Positions 1 through 6,853 of a stretch of 13,639 bases of DNA are shown piece after piece. A program made the translations under genes and the position numbers. The first letter of the stretch is position 1, and each line of letters starts with the position of its first letter. This stretch comes from an uncultured Eubacterium sp. (GTDB taxonomy: Bacteria > Bacillota > Clostridia > Lachnospirales > Lachnospiraceae), in NCBI GenBank assembly GCA_910579075.1, contig CAJTSV010000100.1, forward strand, positions 1-13,639, in the 5' to 3' direction. The notes beneath the pieces were generated by a model that saw only the letters and a list, made by a program, of their open reading frames with translations, made no database searches and was not told the DNA's origin.

Positions 1-272
1 TCTGTGATCTCAACCGGCCTGCCAGAACGTTCATCATCAAAAAGCGCACAGCCAGCACCGCCGTCAATATATTTTGCGATGCAGCGGCGCACAGTGCTCA
101 ATCCAATTCCTAATCCTTCAGAAATAAATTTATCTGTTTTTCCATCTGCTTTAAATAAAATAATTCTTGCCCTGTCGACAACTTGCGCCTGAATGGTTCT
201 TGTTTTGGACAATGACTGCAGATACAGTTTATCTTCTTCACTCAAAGTAATTTTAGTAATATTTTTAGACAT
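1..272 (-). CDS. IS630-family transposase, N-terminal part (runs off left edge)
   Basis: The first 90 residues of a transposase are read on the minus strand from the ATG at 272 to the window edge, with no stop. IS630 (IS630/Tc1/mariner) transposases are DDE enzymes that move their element by cut-and-paste into TA sites. Visible here is only the N-terminal helix-turn-helix part: an alpha-helical start, then VDRARIILFKADGK, the recognition helix region LGIGLSTVRRCIAKY, and the diagnostic RSGRP stretch near residue 85. The DDE catalytic domain would lie outside the window, so completeness cannot be judged. The start is supported by a ribosome binding site (AAAGGAA) about 10 bases upstream and by a strong promoter at 308-336. 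It lies in AT-rich accessory DNA, downstream of the ImmA/IrrE operon and in the same direction. Confidence 0.82.
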   Translation of the reverse strand, partial: MSKNITKITLSEEDKLYLQSLSKTRTIQAQVVDRARIILFKADGKTDKFISEGLGIGLSTVRRCIAKYIDGGAGCALFDDERSGRPVEIT

Positions 273-307
273 AACGGGAAAGATTCCTTTCTTGTGATTC
301 TTCCCTA

Positions 308-336
308 ATTATACCATATTTCTTAACTGTTCACAA
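308..336 (-). promoter_or_regulatory. Sigma-A type promoter of the IS630 transposase
   Basis: Minus-strand -35 TTGTGA (331-336) and perfect -10 TATAAT (308-313) are separated by 17 bases. A TG one base before the -10 makes it an extended -10. It lies 36 bases upstream of the transposase ATG at 272. This is the best-matching housekeeping promoter in the window. Confidence 0.75.
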
Positions 337-396
337 CTTAATTTACTATATACTAGTGCGCTTTATTAACTCCCCGAATTTCTCTCTATTTTCAAT

Positions 397-1557
397 CTAA
401 CTTTTTAAAATAGGGAATTCGATTATTTTATTTTCTCCATCATTTGACTTCGACAATGTACCTTTTTCTAAATCCAATAACTCTTCAATCACATTTGCAG
501 AAATGGAAAATCTATTTGTAACAAACAAACCTAAAATATCTTCCGCAGACATATTTCCTTTTGTTAAAAGTAATTTGACCGTTTGTTTAAGGGCACGGGG
601 ATGTCTATACTCGATGAGATCATCCAGCGGCTCGGTCTGGCGATATCCTTTTGTACTCATCTGTCGCATCAAATACGAATACTGATTTGTTGATAAATAT
701 CCTAGGGCGTTTGCTCTCATTATCATTGCCATAATTGAAACATTCCATTTCTTTTTCAACTCGATATAATGGTCAAGCCTATTGGGAAATACTGATACGT
801 CATCCCCAAAAGTTTTTGCAGGTAACAAAAAAGCCGCCGCAAAGGCATTCGCTTCATTTTCCCTCTCTCTGAATTCTTCCCTGTCAATTTCATTCAAATC
901 AGAATATCTTTCATGTAAAAGAATGTGTCCCAATTCATGGGCGCAATTAAACTGTCTGCGAAAAAAACTTTTCTTATCTGTTCCCAAAACTATACAATAA
1001 GCAGGAAGGTTATTTTGTTCATAATATTGATAAAATGCATCAATCTCTCTGCTGTCAGTAGCAAATTCTCCAACAATAATCCCATTCTGCTCCAACAAAG
1101 AAACCATATTAGATATTGGAGCACATCCTAAACCCCAATACTCTCTTGTATACATCGCGATTTCTTCAATAGCATCAGCTTTAATTGCTGAAAAATCTGG
1201 AAGATTAAGCTTCCTGAATCTTACTTTAGTTGCTAAAACAGAATATGTTTTAACCAGATATTTGGCTTTAATTTTCTGCGCCGCCAGATCTTTTTTTTTG
1301 CTTGAATACAGTGCTCGAAAGTAGGTATTCCCAATGATAGACGGAAAATCATATTCCACAAAAAAAGAATATGGAAATTTCAATATTTCCGCTATCCTGC
1401 GAAGCGTCATCGGCTCAGGGGAAGTTTTATTGTTTTCAAATTGTGATATCGCCTGCTTATTTATTCCTACAGCTTGGGCTAAGTCGGCCATGGTCATTTT
1501 TCTGAACAACCTGGCTTCTCTCAACCGTTCACTGTTTATCTTACCTCCATTTTGCAT
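397..1557 (-). CDS. XRE-family HTH / ImmA-IrrE family metallo-endopeptidase
   Basis: A 386-residue two-domain protein. Residues about 8-62 are an XRE (Cro/CI-type) helix-turn-helix (MTMADLAQAVGINKQAISQF, then an ENNKTSPEP turn). Residues about 130-290 are an ImmA/IrrE (COG2856) protease domain with the zinc motif HELGH at 207-211 and the downstream ENEANAFAAAFLLP block, whose Glu around 233-235 should be the third zinc ligand. About 95 further residues form a mostly helical C-terminal extension. Family members bind DNA as repressors or cleave a partner repressor to switch genes on, for example ImmA on ICEBs1 and IrrE/DdrO in Deinococcus. The start fits the HTH position and has AGGATAGGTG just upstream. 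It is the second gene of an operon, 18 bases after the DUF5986-like gene. All key zinc residues are present, so it should be active. The substrate is unknown; the neighbour product is one candidate. Confidence 0.88.
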   Translation of the reverse strand: MQNGGKINSERLREARLFRKMTMADLAQAVGINKQAISQFENNKTSPEPMTLRRIAEILKFPYSFFVEYDFPSIIGNTYFRALYSSKKKDLAAQKIKAKYLVKTYSVLATKVRFRKLNLPDFSAIKADAIEEIAMYTREYWGLGCAPISNMVSLLEQNGIIVGEFATDSREIDAFYQYYEQNNLPAYCIVLGTDKKSFFRRQFNCAHELGHILLHERYSDLNEIDREEFRERENEANAFAAAFLLPAKTFGDDVSVFPNRLDHYIELKKKWNVSIMAMIMRANALGYLSTNQYSYLMRQMSTKGYRQTEPLDDLIEYRHPRALKQTVKLLLTKGNMSAEDILGLFVTNRFSISANVIEELLDLEKGTLSKSNDGENKIIEFPILKS

Positions 1558-1575
1558 GAAACACCTATCCTTTAC

Positions 1576-2271
1576 TTATAAAAGTTCGACAAGTTCTTCC
1601 TCGTCTTCCTCTGCGTTTTGTTGAGGTTCTATCACTTTCTGTGCATCAAATGGCATACGGATATATTTTGACCAGTCCTCTTCCTCTTCAGAAAACTCCA
1701 GCTCCGGAGTAAGACGAACAGCACGAACAGACAAAAGTTGATCAGCACGAACCTCAAACAAAACCAGAACATGTCCATCAATATCACCAACAGCGACATG
1801 TACCGCATCAGCGAGCTGTTCTTTTGATTTAGCCACCCACTTTTCCATATCCTCTGAAATACCTGGCAAGTCCAATTTTAACTGGTCATATTGTGCTTTG
1901 ACACCTTGATTAAAACAGGCGCCCCCACATAAATAGTGTTTGCCCTTATCCTTTCGTCTCTGAACAGTTCTAAATGTATCTTCCGTCATAAATGTGATAA
2001 TATTCCTCGAAACTGTATAAAAAAGCACCGGTGTTTTCCAGGCTCCTCTAGTACAAGTTTCGCAATCCAACCATCCCAAATATTGACATTGTTCCCGTAG
2101 CTGAGCTATAATAACATTCCACCGGAATTGACCATATCCGTTACGTTCCCTCAGGTTGTTGTCACTCATAATCTCAGGCATAACAACCTCTAACGCCGTC
2201 CGCAGAGCTTCAACAATCGCACGGTCTATTTTTAAAAGGCAAAAACTAAAATTACCAGTATCTTTTCCCAT
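1576..2271 (-). CDS. Uncharacterised protein, tentatively DUF5986-like, with acidic C-terminal tail
   Basis: A soluble protein of 231 residues with no signal peptide or membrane segment. I do not recognise it firmly. The central pattern RNGYGQFRWNVI, then RGAWKTPVLFY, then ITFMTEDTF and KHYLCGG resembles, from memory, the DUF5986 family, whose function is unknown. Four cysteines lie at about residues 70-120, without an obvious zinc-ribbon spacing. The last 35 residues are strongly acidic, including runs of Glu at about 195-198 and 221-227. Two ATGs compete: the one at 2277 has AAGGAG only 2 bases away, whereas the one at 2271 has it 8 bases away, so 2271 is preferred (233 residues otherwise). 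It is the first gene of a two-gene operon with the XRE-ImmA/IrrE gene and has a clear promoter. By architecture it could be the effector or the regulated partner of the protease. That is inference only. Confidence 0.78.
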   Translation of the reverse strand: MGKDTGNFSFCLLKIDRAIVEALRTALEVVMPEIMSDNNLRERNGYGQFRWNVIIAQLREQCQYLGWLDCETCTRGAWKTPVLFYTVSRNIITFMTEDTFRTVQRRKDKGKHYLCGGACFNQGVKAQYDQLKLDLPGISEDMEKWVAKSKEQLADAVHVAVGDIDGHVLVLFEVRADQLLSVRAVRLTPELEFSEEEEDWSKYIRMPFDAQKVIEPQQNAEEDEEELVELL

Positions 2272-2300
2272 AAGCATTTCTCCTTATCAATTTGTCTATG

Positions 2301-2329
2301 ATTTTACATTTTTTCTTTTGAAAAGTCAA
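2301..2329 (-). promoter_or_regulatory. Promoter of the DUF5986-like/ImmA-IrrE operon, with overlapping palindrome
   Basis: Minus-strand -35 TTGACT (2324-2329) and -10 TAAAAT (2301-2306) are separated by 17 bases and lie about 30 bases before the first gene. An 11-base palindrome CTTTTGAAAAG (2315-2325) sits in the spacer and overlaps the -35. A protein bound there would block RNA polymerase, so it is a plausible operator for the operon's own XRE domain. The promoter elements are seen directly; the operator role is inferred. Confidence 0.7.
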
Positions 2330-2340
2330 GTAAATTTCTC

Positions 2341-2357
2341 TTTTAAACTACTTAAAA
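2341..2357. repeat. Inverted repeat just upstream of the operon promoter
   Basis: TTTTAA and TTAAAA arms (6 bases each) are separated by 5 bases, ending 12 bases upstream of the -35 hexamer. It could be a second operator half-site pair. The arms are pure A/T in AT-rich DNA, so chance is a real possibility. Confidence 0.35.
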
Positions 2358-2421
2358 TATCAAAAACAAAATATTCAAGGAAAAACTCGTATTTTAGACT
2401 TACCTTTTCACAACATTGTTT

Positions 2422-2794
2422 TCAATATCTCCCATTTTTCTCCGCCTGGCCATTTGTCCCCAGTTCGTTATGAAATGCATGAAATAAATATGAATCATCC
2501 TCTGTTCTTCCATTGGTTCACTTCATTGGGTGTTTGGGCAATCTTGGTAATCGTATGCTGTACATCGGGTTCAGCAGGTTTTTTATTGCCAATTCCAATC
2601 CTGCAGTATTTTCGTCAAGCTGTTCATTATCAAACTGATTGTTAATGGAGATGAACCACATACAATAAGTCGGGAATGCAAATTCAAGATAATAGCCTGC
2701 CTCCAGATAATCCTCATTTCAAAAATGAAAAAAGCAGCTAATCATCAAAGGTCAACTGCTCTGGTTCCTGTATTTGTTGCTTACACCGTGTCAT
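2422..2794 (-). pseudogene. Degenerate coding remnant in the gap between spoIVB and the accessory operon
   Basis: The 620 bases between 2278 and 2904 hold no intact gene, but the minus strand shows several short frames that read like protein. One is a short open frame of 18 codons, starting ATG at 2794 and ending QLTFDD-stop at 2738. The second (2718-2518) contains EDYLEAGYYLEFAFPTYCMW and then FDNEQLDENTAG. The third (2617-2495) contains KPAEPDVQHTITKIAQTPNE, and the fourth piece, in the second frame after its stop, contains DDSYLFHAFHNELGTNG and ends at 2422. No fragment has a convincing start with a ribosome binding site, and the frames overlap or shift. I read this as a decayed gene or genes from an earlier insertion. 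Family not recognised; chance open frames remain possible. Confidence 0.35.
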
Positions 2795-2840
2795 CCACCA
2801 AACCTACGTCTGCTAAATGATGGCTTTCACCCTAACAGAA

Positions 2841-2885
2841 TAAAAACACAGACAATGATAGAAGTAATCTTCTAAATTGCCTGTG
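2841..2885 (-). terminator. Rho-independent terminator of spoIVB
   Basis: On the minus strand a long hairpin starts about 20 bases after the spoIVB stop. The outer stem CACAGGCAAT (2885-2876) pairs with ATTGTCTGTG (2856-2847) with one G-U pair. The inner stem TAGAAG/CTTCTA closes on a 4-base loop, and the hairpin is followed directly by TTTTTATT. It is strong and marks the left end of the conserved core block. Confidence 0.85.
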
Positions 2886-2904
2886 CCTTTATGCTTCCAT
2901 AGAC

Positions 2905-4182
2905 TCAATGCTCCAGCATATTCTCAATAAATATCCCATACCCCATCTTAGAATCCGAAATAAACACATGCGTCACCGCCCCGATAATCTTCCCGTCCTG
3001 GATAATCGGGCTGCCGCTCATTCCCTGGATAATTCCCCCGGTGTTTTTCAGAAGCTTCTTATCCGTTACCTGAAATTGAATCCCCTTATTATTCCCCTCG
3101 CTGTGATAATCCGTCTGCTGAATTTCAATATCATACGCCCTGCGGCTTCCTTCCACGGAGCTGATAATCTGTGCAGGGCCCTTTTTAATGGATTCCTTAT
3201 AAGCAACGGGTACGCCTGCCGCATCTTCCAGTTCTTCGGGCATATTTGTAAGTGTGCCGTAAATGCCCACACTCGTATTTTCTTTGATTGTTCCAAGCTT
3301 GTATTCGTCTTTATAATTAATCATGCCGGACATTTCTCCCGGCTGTCCCCGCTGCCCTTTGCGGATTTCCAGAATGGTTGTTTCATAAATCGAGCCGTTG
3401 TGCACGTCAATCAGGCTGCCGACATCCGCATCGGTTATGCCGTGGCCAAGCGCTCCGTATTCGCCCTTTCCATTGACGTAAGTCAGCGTGCCGACGCCTG
3501 CAATGTCGTCCCGCACCCAGATGCCAATCTGGTAAACGCCTTCCTGGGAACGGACCGGCTTTATGGACACTTCGATTTCCTCCCCGTCGCGCAGCAGCTT
3601 TAAGCGCACCTTTTCTCCTTTGCAGAAAGAAATCATTTTTACAAGCTCATCCTTGGAAGACGCTTTCTTTCCATTGACAGCCAGAATGCAGTCCCCGCTG
3701 CGGACAACGTTTTTCGCCGGCTCGCTTTTTACACCGGATTCATCCGTGACTTCCCCGGTTCCAATAATCATAATCCGCTCGTTTTTGACATAGATGCCGA
3801 TATTTGTGCCTGCCGGAATCAGCTCCTTTTTACTGACTTCCTGTACTTCAATCTGCTTGACGGGAATTGCGCCAAACAGCTTGCAGAGCACCTGGTAAGA
3901 GTCTGCCGCATCCGTTCCTGCACTGCGCTGCGTCAGGTGCACCGCCCCTTTGGGCGCAGGCTGCTGGTTTGCAAATACCTGCCGGCTTTTTACAACCGTT
4001 TCCGTAACCGGCACGCCAAACGAATAATCCGGTGTTTGCCCATGCTCTACATATATTTTATCCGGTATGGAATTCAGCATCAGCGTATAGGCAAATACAG
4101 CACACAGCAGCAATCCGCCATAACCTGTGATTTTTCTTTTCCTTTGAAATTGCAACCAAATTTTTTTAAACATGTCAGACAT
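2905..4182 (-). CDS. spoIVB: SpoIVB peptidase (S55 family, PDZ-containing sporulation protease)
   Basis: SpoIVB is made in the forespore, crosses into the space between the membranes and cleaves SpoIVFA, releasing the SpoIVFB protease that activates sigma-K. The protein has a short positive N-terminus and one membrane segment (about residues 18-40, TGYGGLLLCAVFAYTLML). A PDZ domain follows at about 127-212, then the serine peptidase domain with GALGHGITD (His about 247), Asp about 374 and GMSGSP (Ser about 389). The spacing of these three residues equals what I recall for the B. subtilis triad. The ATG at 4182 (425 residues) is chosen because AGGA lies 6 bases upstream. A longer in-frame ATG at 4251 has no ribosome binding site; the ATG at 4173 is a further option. 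The gene is set apart from recN by a terminator and a roughly 270-base gap, consistent with its own, probably forespore-specific, promoter, which I could not identify by eye. spo0A, which normally follows, is not present in the window. Confidence 0.95.
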   Translation of the reverse strand: MSDMFKKIWLQFQRKRKITGYGGLLLCAVFAYTLMLNSIPDKIYVEHGQTPDYSFGVPVTETVVKSRQVFANQQPAPKGAVHLTQRSAGTDAADSYQVLCKLFGAIPVKQIEVQEVSKKELIPAGTNIGIYVKNERIMIIGTGEVTDESGVKSEPAKNVVRSGDCILAVNGKKASSKDELVKMISFCKGEKVRLKLLRDGEEIEVSIKPVRSQEGVYQIGIWVRDDIAGVGTLTYVNGKGEYGALGHGITDADVGSLIDVHNGSIYETTILEIRKGQRGQPGEMSGMINYKDEYKLGTIKENTSVGIYGTLTNMPEELEDAAGVPVAYKESIKKGPAQIISSVEGSRRAYDIEIQQTDYHSEGNNKGIQFQVTDKKLLKNTGGIIQGMSGSPIIQDGKIIGAVTHVFISDSKMGYGIFIENMLEH

Positions 4183-4456
4183 CCCTTTTCCTGTGTATTC
4201 GTTAATTTCTGTATACTCGCTGTTTTTAAGCTTCCCATAAATTCTGCCCATAATTGCAGCATTTTATTTAAAGCCTGGCATGTAAAATTTGTAACTGGCA
4301 AAATAAATAAAACCGGCAGCATGCTTCCTGGTTTTTCAATCCTCCTGCATAATATTGCCATTCAGGCAAAAGCCGGTGAATTACTATCATATAATAAACC
4401 ATTTGCGGCATCCGCCAAATACTCGTGCAAACATTTATCTCACTGCCTGCGAAAAT
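4183..4456. other. Leader region between the recN terminator and spoIVB
   Basis: About 270 bases between the recN terminator and the chosen spoIVB start. It must hold the spoIVB promoter if recN transcripts stop at the hairpin. The minus strand carries AT-rich stretches (for example GGTTTATTATATGATAG near 4402-4386), but no clean sigma-F, sigma-G or sigma-A match could be settled by inspection. A minus-strand open frame that runs from here into spoIVB in another frame is judged spurious. Confidence 0.4.
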
Positions 4457-4523
4457 AAAAAAAAGCCGTGACAGCTCCTGTCATCTGTGTGGAATTTTTC
4501 CAGATGACAAAAGCCGCCACGGC
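4457..4523 (-). terminator. Terminator after recN (compound hairpin)
   Basis: Read on the minus strand, an outer stem GCCGTG (4523-4518) pairs with CACGGC (4470-4465). An inner 9-base stem TGTCATCTG (4509-4501) pairs with CAGATGACA (4487-4479), and a run of eight T follows (4464-4457). It lies about 50 bases after the recN stop and should end transcription of the nusB-recN unit. GACAGCTCCTGTC (4470-4482) can form a small competing hairpin. Confidence 0.8.
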
Positions 4524-4570
4524 AACTGCATTTTTTATATTTTTTTGAATTGCTCCACTGCACAGAATTT

Positions 4571-6253
4571 TCAAACACGCTCTGGCAGCTGTTTCGCAGC
4601 CGCTGCCAGGTCTTTCATTTCTTTGGCGCTCTTTAATACCGTATCGGTAATTTTCACGCCGCCAAGCATGCGCCCGAGCTCCGTAATGCTCTCGTCTTCA
4701 TTCAGCTTTCGGATGCTCGTTGCCGTGCGGTTGTGTTCCGCCTGCTTTTCAATCAGAAAATGGGTATCGGCCATTGCTGCAATCTGGGGCAGGTGGGTAA
4801 TACAGATAATCTGATGGTCTTTGGAAATAACATTCATTTTTTCCGATACCATCTGGGCTGTGCGCCCGCTGATGCCGGTATCAATTTCGTCAAATATCAG
4901 CGTGCCGATTTCATCACAGTCCGCCAGCACGGCCTTGATGGCAAGCATAATTCGGGAAAGCTCGCCGCCGGATGCTATTTTTGACAGTGATTTTAACGGT
5001 TCCCCCGGATTGGCCGAAATCAGAAATTCTGCTTCGTCATAGCCGGACGCCGTGTACTCTTTCTTTTTTGTAATCTGGAGTTCAAACTTCACGTCCAGGA
5101 AATTTAAGTCGGTAAGTGCTGCCCTGATTTCTTCTGCCAGCTTCTGCGCTTCTTTCCTGCGGATTCTGGAAATTTTTTTACAAAGCGCTTCCAGCTGCGC
5201 CTCTTTTTGTTCCAGTCTTTGCTGCAGGCCGGATAAATATGCATCGTAATCACTTAAAGTTTCGATGCGGGCCTGTTTTTTTTCATATTCCGACAGAATT
5301 TTTTCAATCGTGCCGCCGTATTTGGCTTTTAAGCCATTGATAAAATCCAGCCGTTTTTCAATTTCATAAAAACGCTCCTCATCAAAGTCCGCATCTTCCA
5401 TATATCCAGCCAGCTCCCGGTTAAAATCATTTAAAAGGCTGTCAATCGTAAGCAGCTGTTCTTCCAGCTGTCTGGCCTTCCCGTCATAAGCACCTGCCTG
5501 GGCAATCTCCTGCACGGCATGCCCGAGCATCTGCGAAGCGCCGTTATCCGAGGTCAGCCGGTAGGTTTCCGCCAGGCTTCCCATAATTTTTTTCCCGTTT
5601 GCATAGCGCTCGTACTGTGCTTCGAGCTCCTCATCCTCTCCCGGCCTGAGCCTTGCCTGTTCGATTTCTTCCGCTTCATATTTCAGGAACGAAAGCTCCC
5701 TTGCCCGCTGCTCGGTATCGAGCGAGGCTTCCTTCAGCTCATGCACAATGCCGGTGTAAGCGCGGTATGCTTCGGACAGGTCTGCTTTCAGGCTGCCGAT
5801 ATCCTTTCTGGCATAAGCATCCAGAATCTGCAAGTGGTTTTTCTGGGCAAGCAGTGACTGGTGCTCATGCTGCCCGTGAATATCAATCAGAAGCGCTGCC
5901 GCCTCTTTCAGCTTTGCCAGGGACACGCTTTCCGAATTAATCCTCGCAGCTGCCCGCCCGCCTGAAATCCTTCTTGTCAGGATGACCTGGTCATCTTCCA
6001 TTGGAATATCCATGGCACAAAGCTTTTCCCTGACGCTGCTGTCCACCGAAAAAACCAGCTCCACCAGGGCATAATCTGCGTCCTTGCGGATAATGTCTTT
6101 CGATGCCTTTTCCCCGATAGCTGCGCCAATAGACCCGATAATAATGGATTTGCCGGCCCCGGTTTCCCCTGAGAGAATATTCAGGCCCTCTGAAAAGTCC
6201 ACTTCTGCTTCTTCAATCAGGGCCAGGTTTTTCACATGAAGGTTATGTAACAT
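4571..6253 (-). CDS. recN: DNA repair protein RecN (SMC-like ATPase)
   Basis: RecN is an SMC-like ATPase that holds DNA ends together in double-strand-break repair; it works with RecA in the cytoplasm. The 560-residue protein has the usual length and order. Walker A GETGAGKS is at 29-36, and the Q-loop region DIHGQHEHQSL is at about 125-134. A long coiled-coil follows at about 150-375, broken in the middle, then the ABC signature KIASGGELSR at 425-434, Walker B TLIFDEIDTG at 451-460 and the switch histidine in ITHLPQ at 485-490. The start is well supported by AAAGGAG 7 bases upstream. It is 79 bases after argR and is the last gene before the terminator. The stop codon lies inside a 16-bp word (AGAGCGTGTTTGAAAA) that recurs inverted at the right edge of the window, so the last residues (QLPERV) may be derived from an inserted sequence. 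Confidence 0.97.
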   Translation of the reverse strand: MLHNLHVKNLALIEEAEVDFSEGLNILSGETGAGKSIIIGSIGAAIGEKASKDIIRKDADYALVELVFSVDSSVREKLCAMDIPMEDDQVILTRRISGGRAAARINSESVSLAKLKEAAALLIDIHGQHEHQSLLAQKNHLQILDAYARKDIGSLKADLSEAYRAYTGIVHELKEASLDTEQRARELSFLKYEAEEIEQARLRPGEDEELEAQYERYANGKKIMGSLAETYRLTSDNGASQMLGHAVQEIAQAGAYDGKARQLEEQLLTIDSLLNDFNRELAGYMEDADFDEERFYEIEKRLDFINGLKAKYGGTIEKILSEYEKKQARIETLSDYDAYLSGLQQRLEQKEAQLEALCKKISRIRRKEAQKLAEEIRAALTDLNFLDVKFELQITKKKEYTASGYDEAEFLISANPGEPLKSLSKIASGGELSRIMLAIKAVLADCDEIGTLIFDEIDTGISGRTAQMVSEKMNVISKDHQIICITHLPQIAAMADTHFLIEKQAEHNRTATSIRKLNEDESITELGRMLGGVKITDTVLKSAKEMKDLAAAAKQLPERV

Positions 6254-6332
6254 GATATGCTCCTTTTTAATCCGAATCTGCCTGACAGCACGGGAAGCCG
6301 GTTCATCCCGGCATTCTTTTTGCAGGCAGCCA

Positions 6333-6782
6333 TCATTCCTCTGTCACCCTGCGCAGCCTGCGCATCAGTTCTGTGGTATCTTCCACCGTGCGCACCGCGC
6401 ACATAATCGTATCATCGCCCGCAATGCTGCCTACGATTTCCTGATACTCCATGGCATCCAGTGCAGCCGCAACTGCCATGGCCATCCCCGGAACTGTTTT
6501 TATGACAAGAATGTTCTGCGCCATATCCATCGAACGGAACCCATCCCGGAAAATACGGATATATTTTGACAAATCCTTCTGCGGATGCGAAATGGCAGCA
6601 TATTTCTGCCTGCCCGAGCTTACAGCTACCTTGGTCAGCTTTAATTCCCGGATATCCCTCGATACGGTCGCCTGCGTAACCGGATAGCCTTCCTTTACGA
6701 GCATTGCCGATAATTCTTCCTGGGTTTCCACATCGTATTTTGCTATGATTTCCAGTATTTTTGCATGTCTTGAAATTTTCAT
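6333..6782 (-). CDS. argR: Arginine repressor ArgR/AhrC
   Basis: ArgR is a hexameric, arginine-sensing repressor of arginine biosynthesis and, in Bacillus-type species, an activator of arginine catabolism. The 149-residue protein matches the family length. It has an N-terminal winged helix-turn-helix (about 1-70, with EELSAMLVKEGYPVTQATVS then RDIRELKLTKV) and a C-terminal oligomerisation and arginine-binding domain with the GDDTIMCAVRT stretch near 120-130. A longer in-frame start at 6881 would overlap nadK and add 33 unrelated residues; the ATG at 6782 has AGGA 7-8 bases upstream and begins MKISRHAKILEII as family members do. It lies 71 bases after nadK, with no promoter seen between them, so it is probably cotranscribed. 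I saw no convincing ARG box nearby. Confidence 0.95.
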   Translation of the reverse strand: MKISRHAKILEIIAKYDVETQEELSAMLVKEGYPVTQATVSRDIRELKLTKVAVSSGRQKYAAISHPQKDLSKYIRIFRDGFRSMDMAQNILVIKTVPGMAMAVAAALDAMEYQEIVGSIAGDDTIMCAVRTVEDTTELMRRLRRVTEE

Positions 6783-6853
6783 ATATAAGTCCTGCTCCTT
6801 GTGCTGCCACGTCTTCCAATATAAGACTCCACGGACACAGCCTGCATGGCTTC

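Larger units (their letters stand above)
1..360 (-). mobile_element. IS630-family insertion sequence, one end (partial)
   Basis: This entry covers the part of the insertion element inside the window: the transposase 5' end, its promoter and the outer end. The outer boundary is not resolved. IS630 elements are flanked by a TA duplication, and several TA dinucleotides lie between 340 and 360 (around TATACTAG), so the end is placed there by inference. The other terminal inverted repeat lies outside the window, so the repeat cannot be confirmed. Confidence 0.45.

Noticed and set aside
2454..2645. Plus-strand frame of 63 codons with a hydrophobic stretch
   Set aside because: No ribosome binding site, and the opposite strand of the same bases reads more like protein (broken remnant). 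The hydrophobic look is probably an antisense effect.
4183..4251. Longer spoIVB start at 4251
   Set aside because: No ribosome binding site precedes it, while the ATG at 4182 has AGGA at good spacing and places the membrane segment near the N-terminus.
4080..4361. Minus-strand frame of 93 codons overlapping the 5' end of spoIVB
   Set aside because: It overlaps the spoIVB membrane segment in another frame, and its Cys/Lys-rich composition matches no family. An AGGA before an internal ATG was not enough to call it.
6297..6320. GCCGG/CCGGC hairpin followed by a T-rich run between argR and recN
   Set aside because: The stem has only 5 pairs and the T-run is on the plus strand, opposite to all genes here, so it would not terminate argR-recN transcription.
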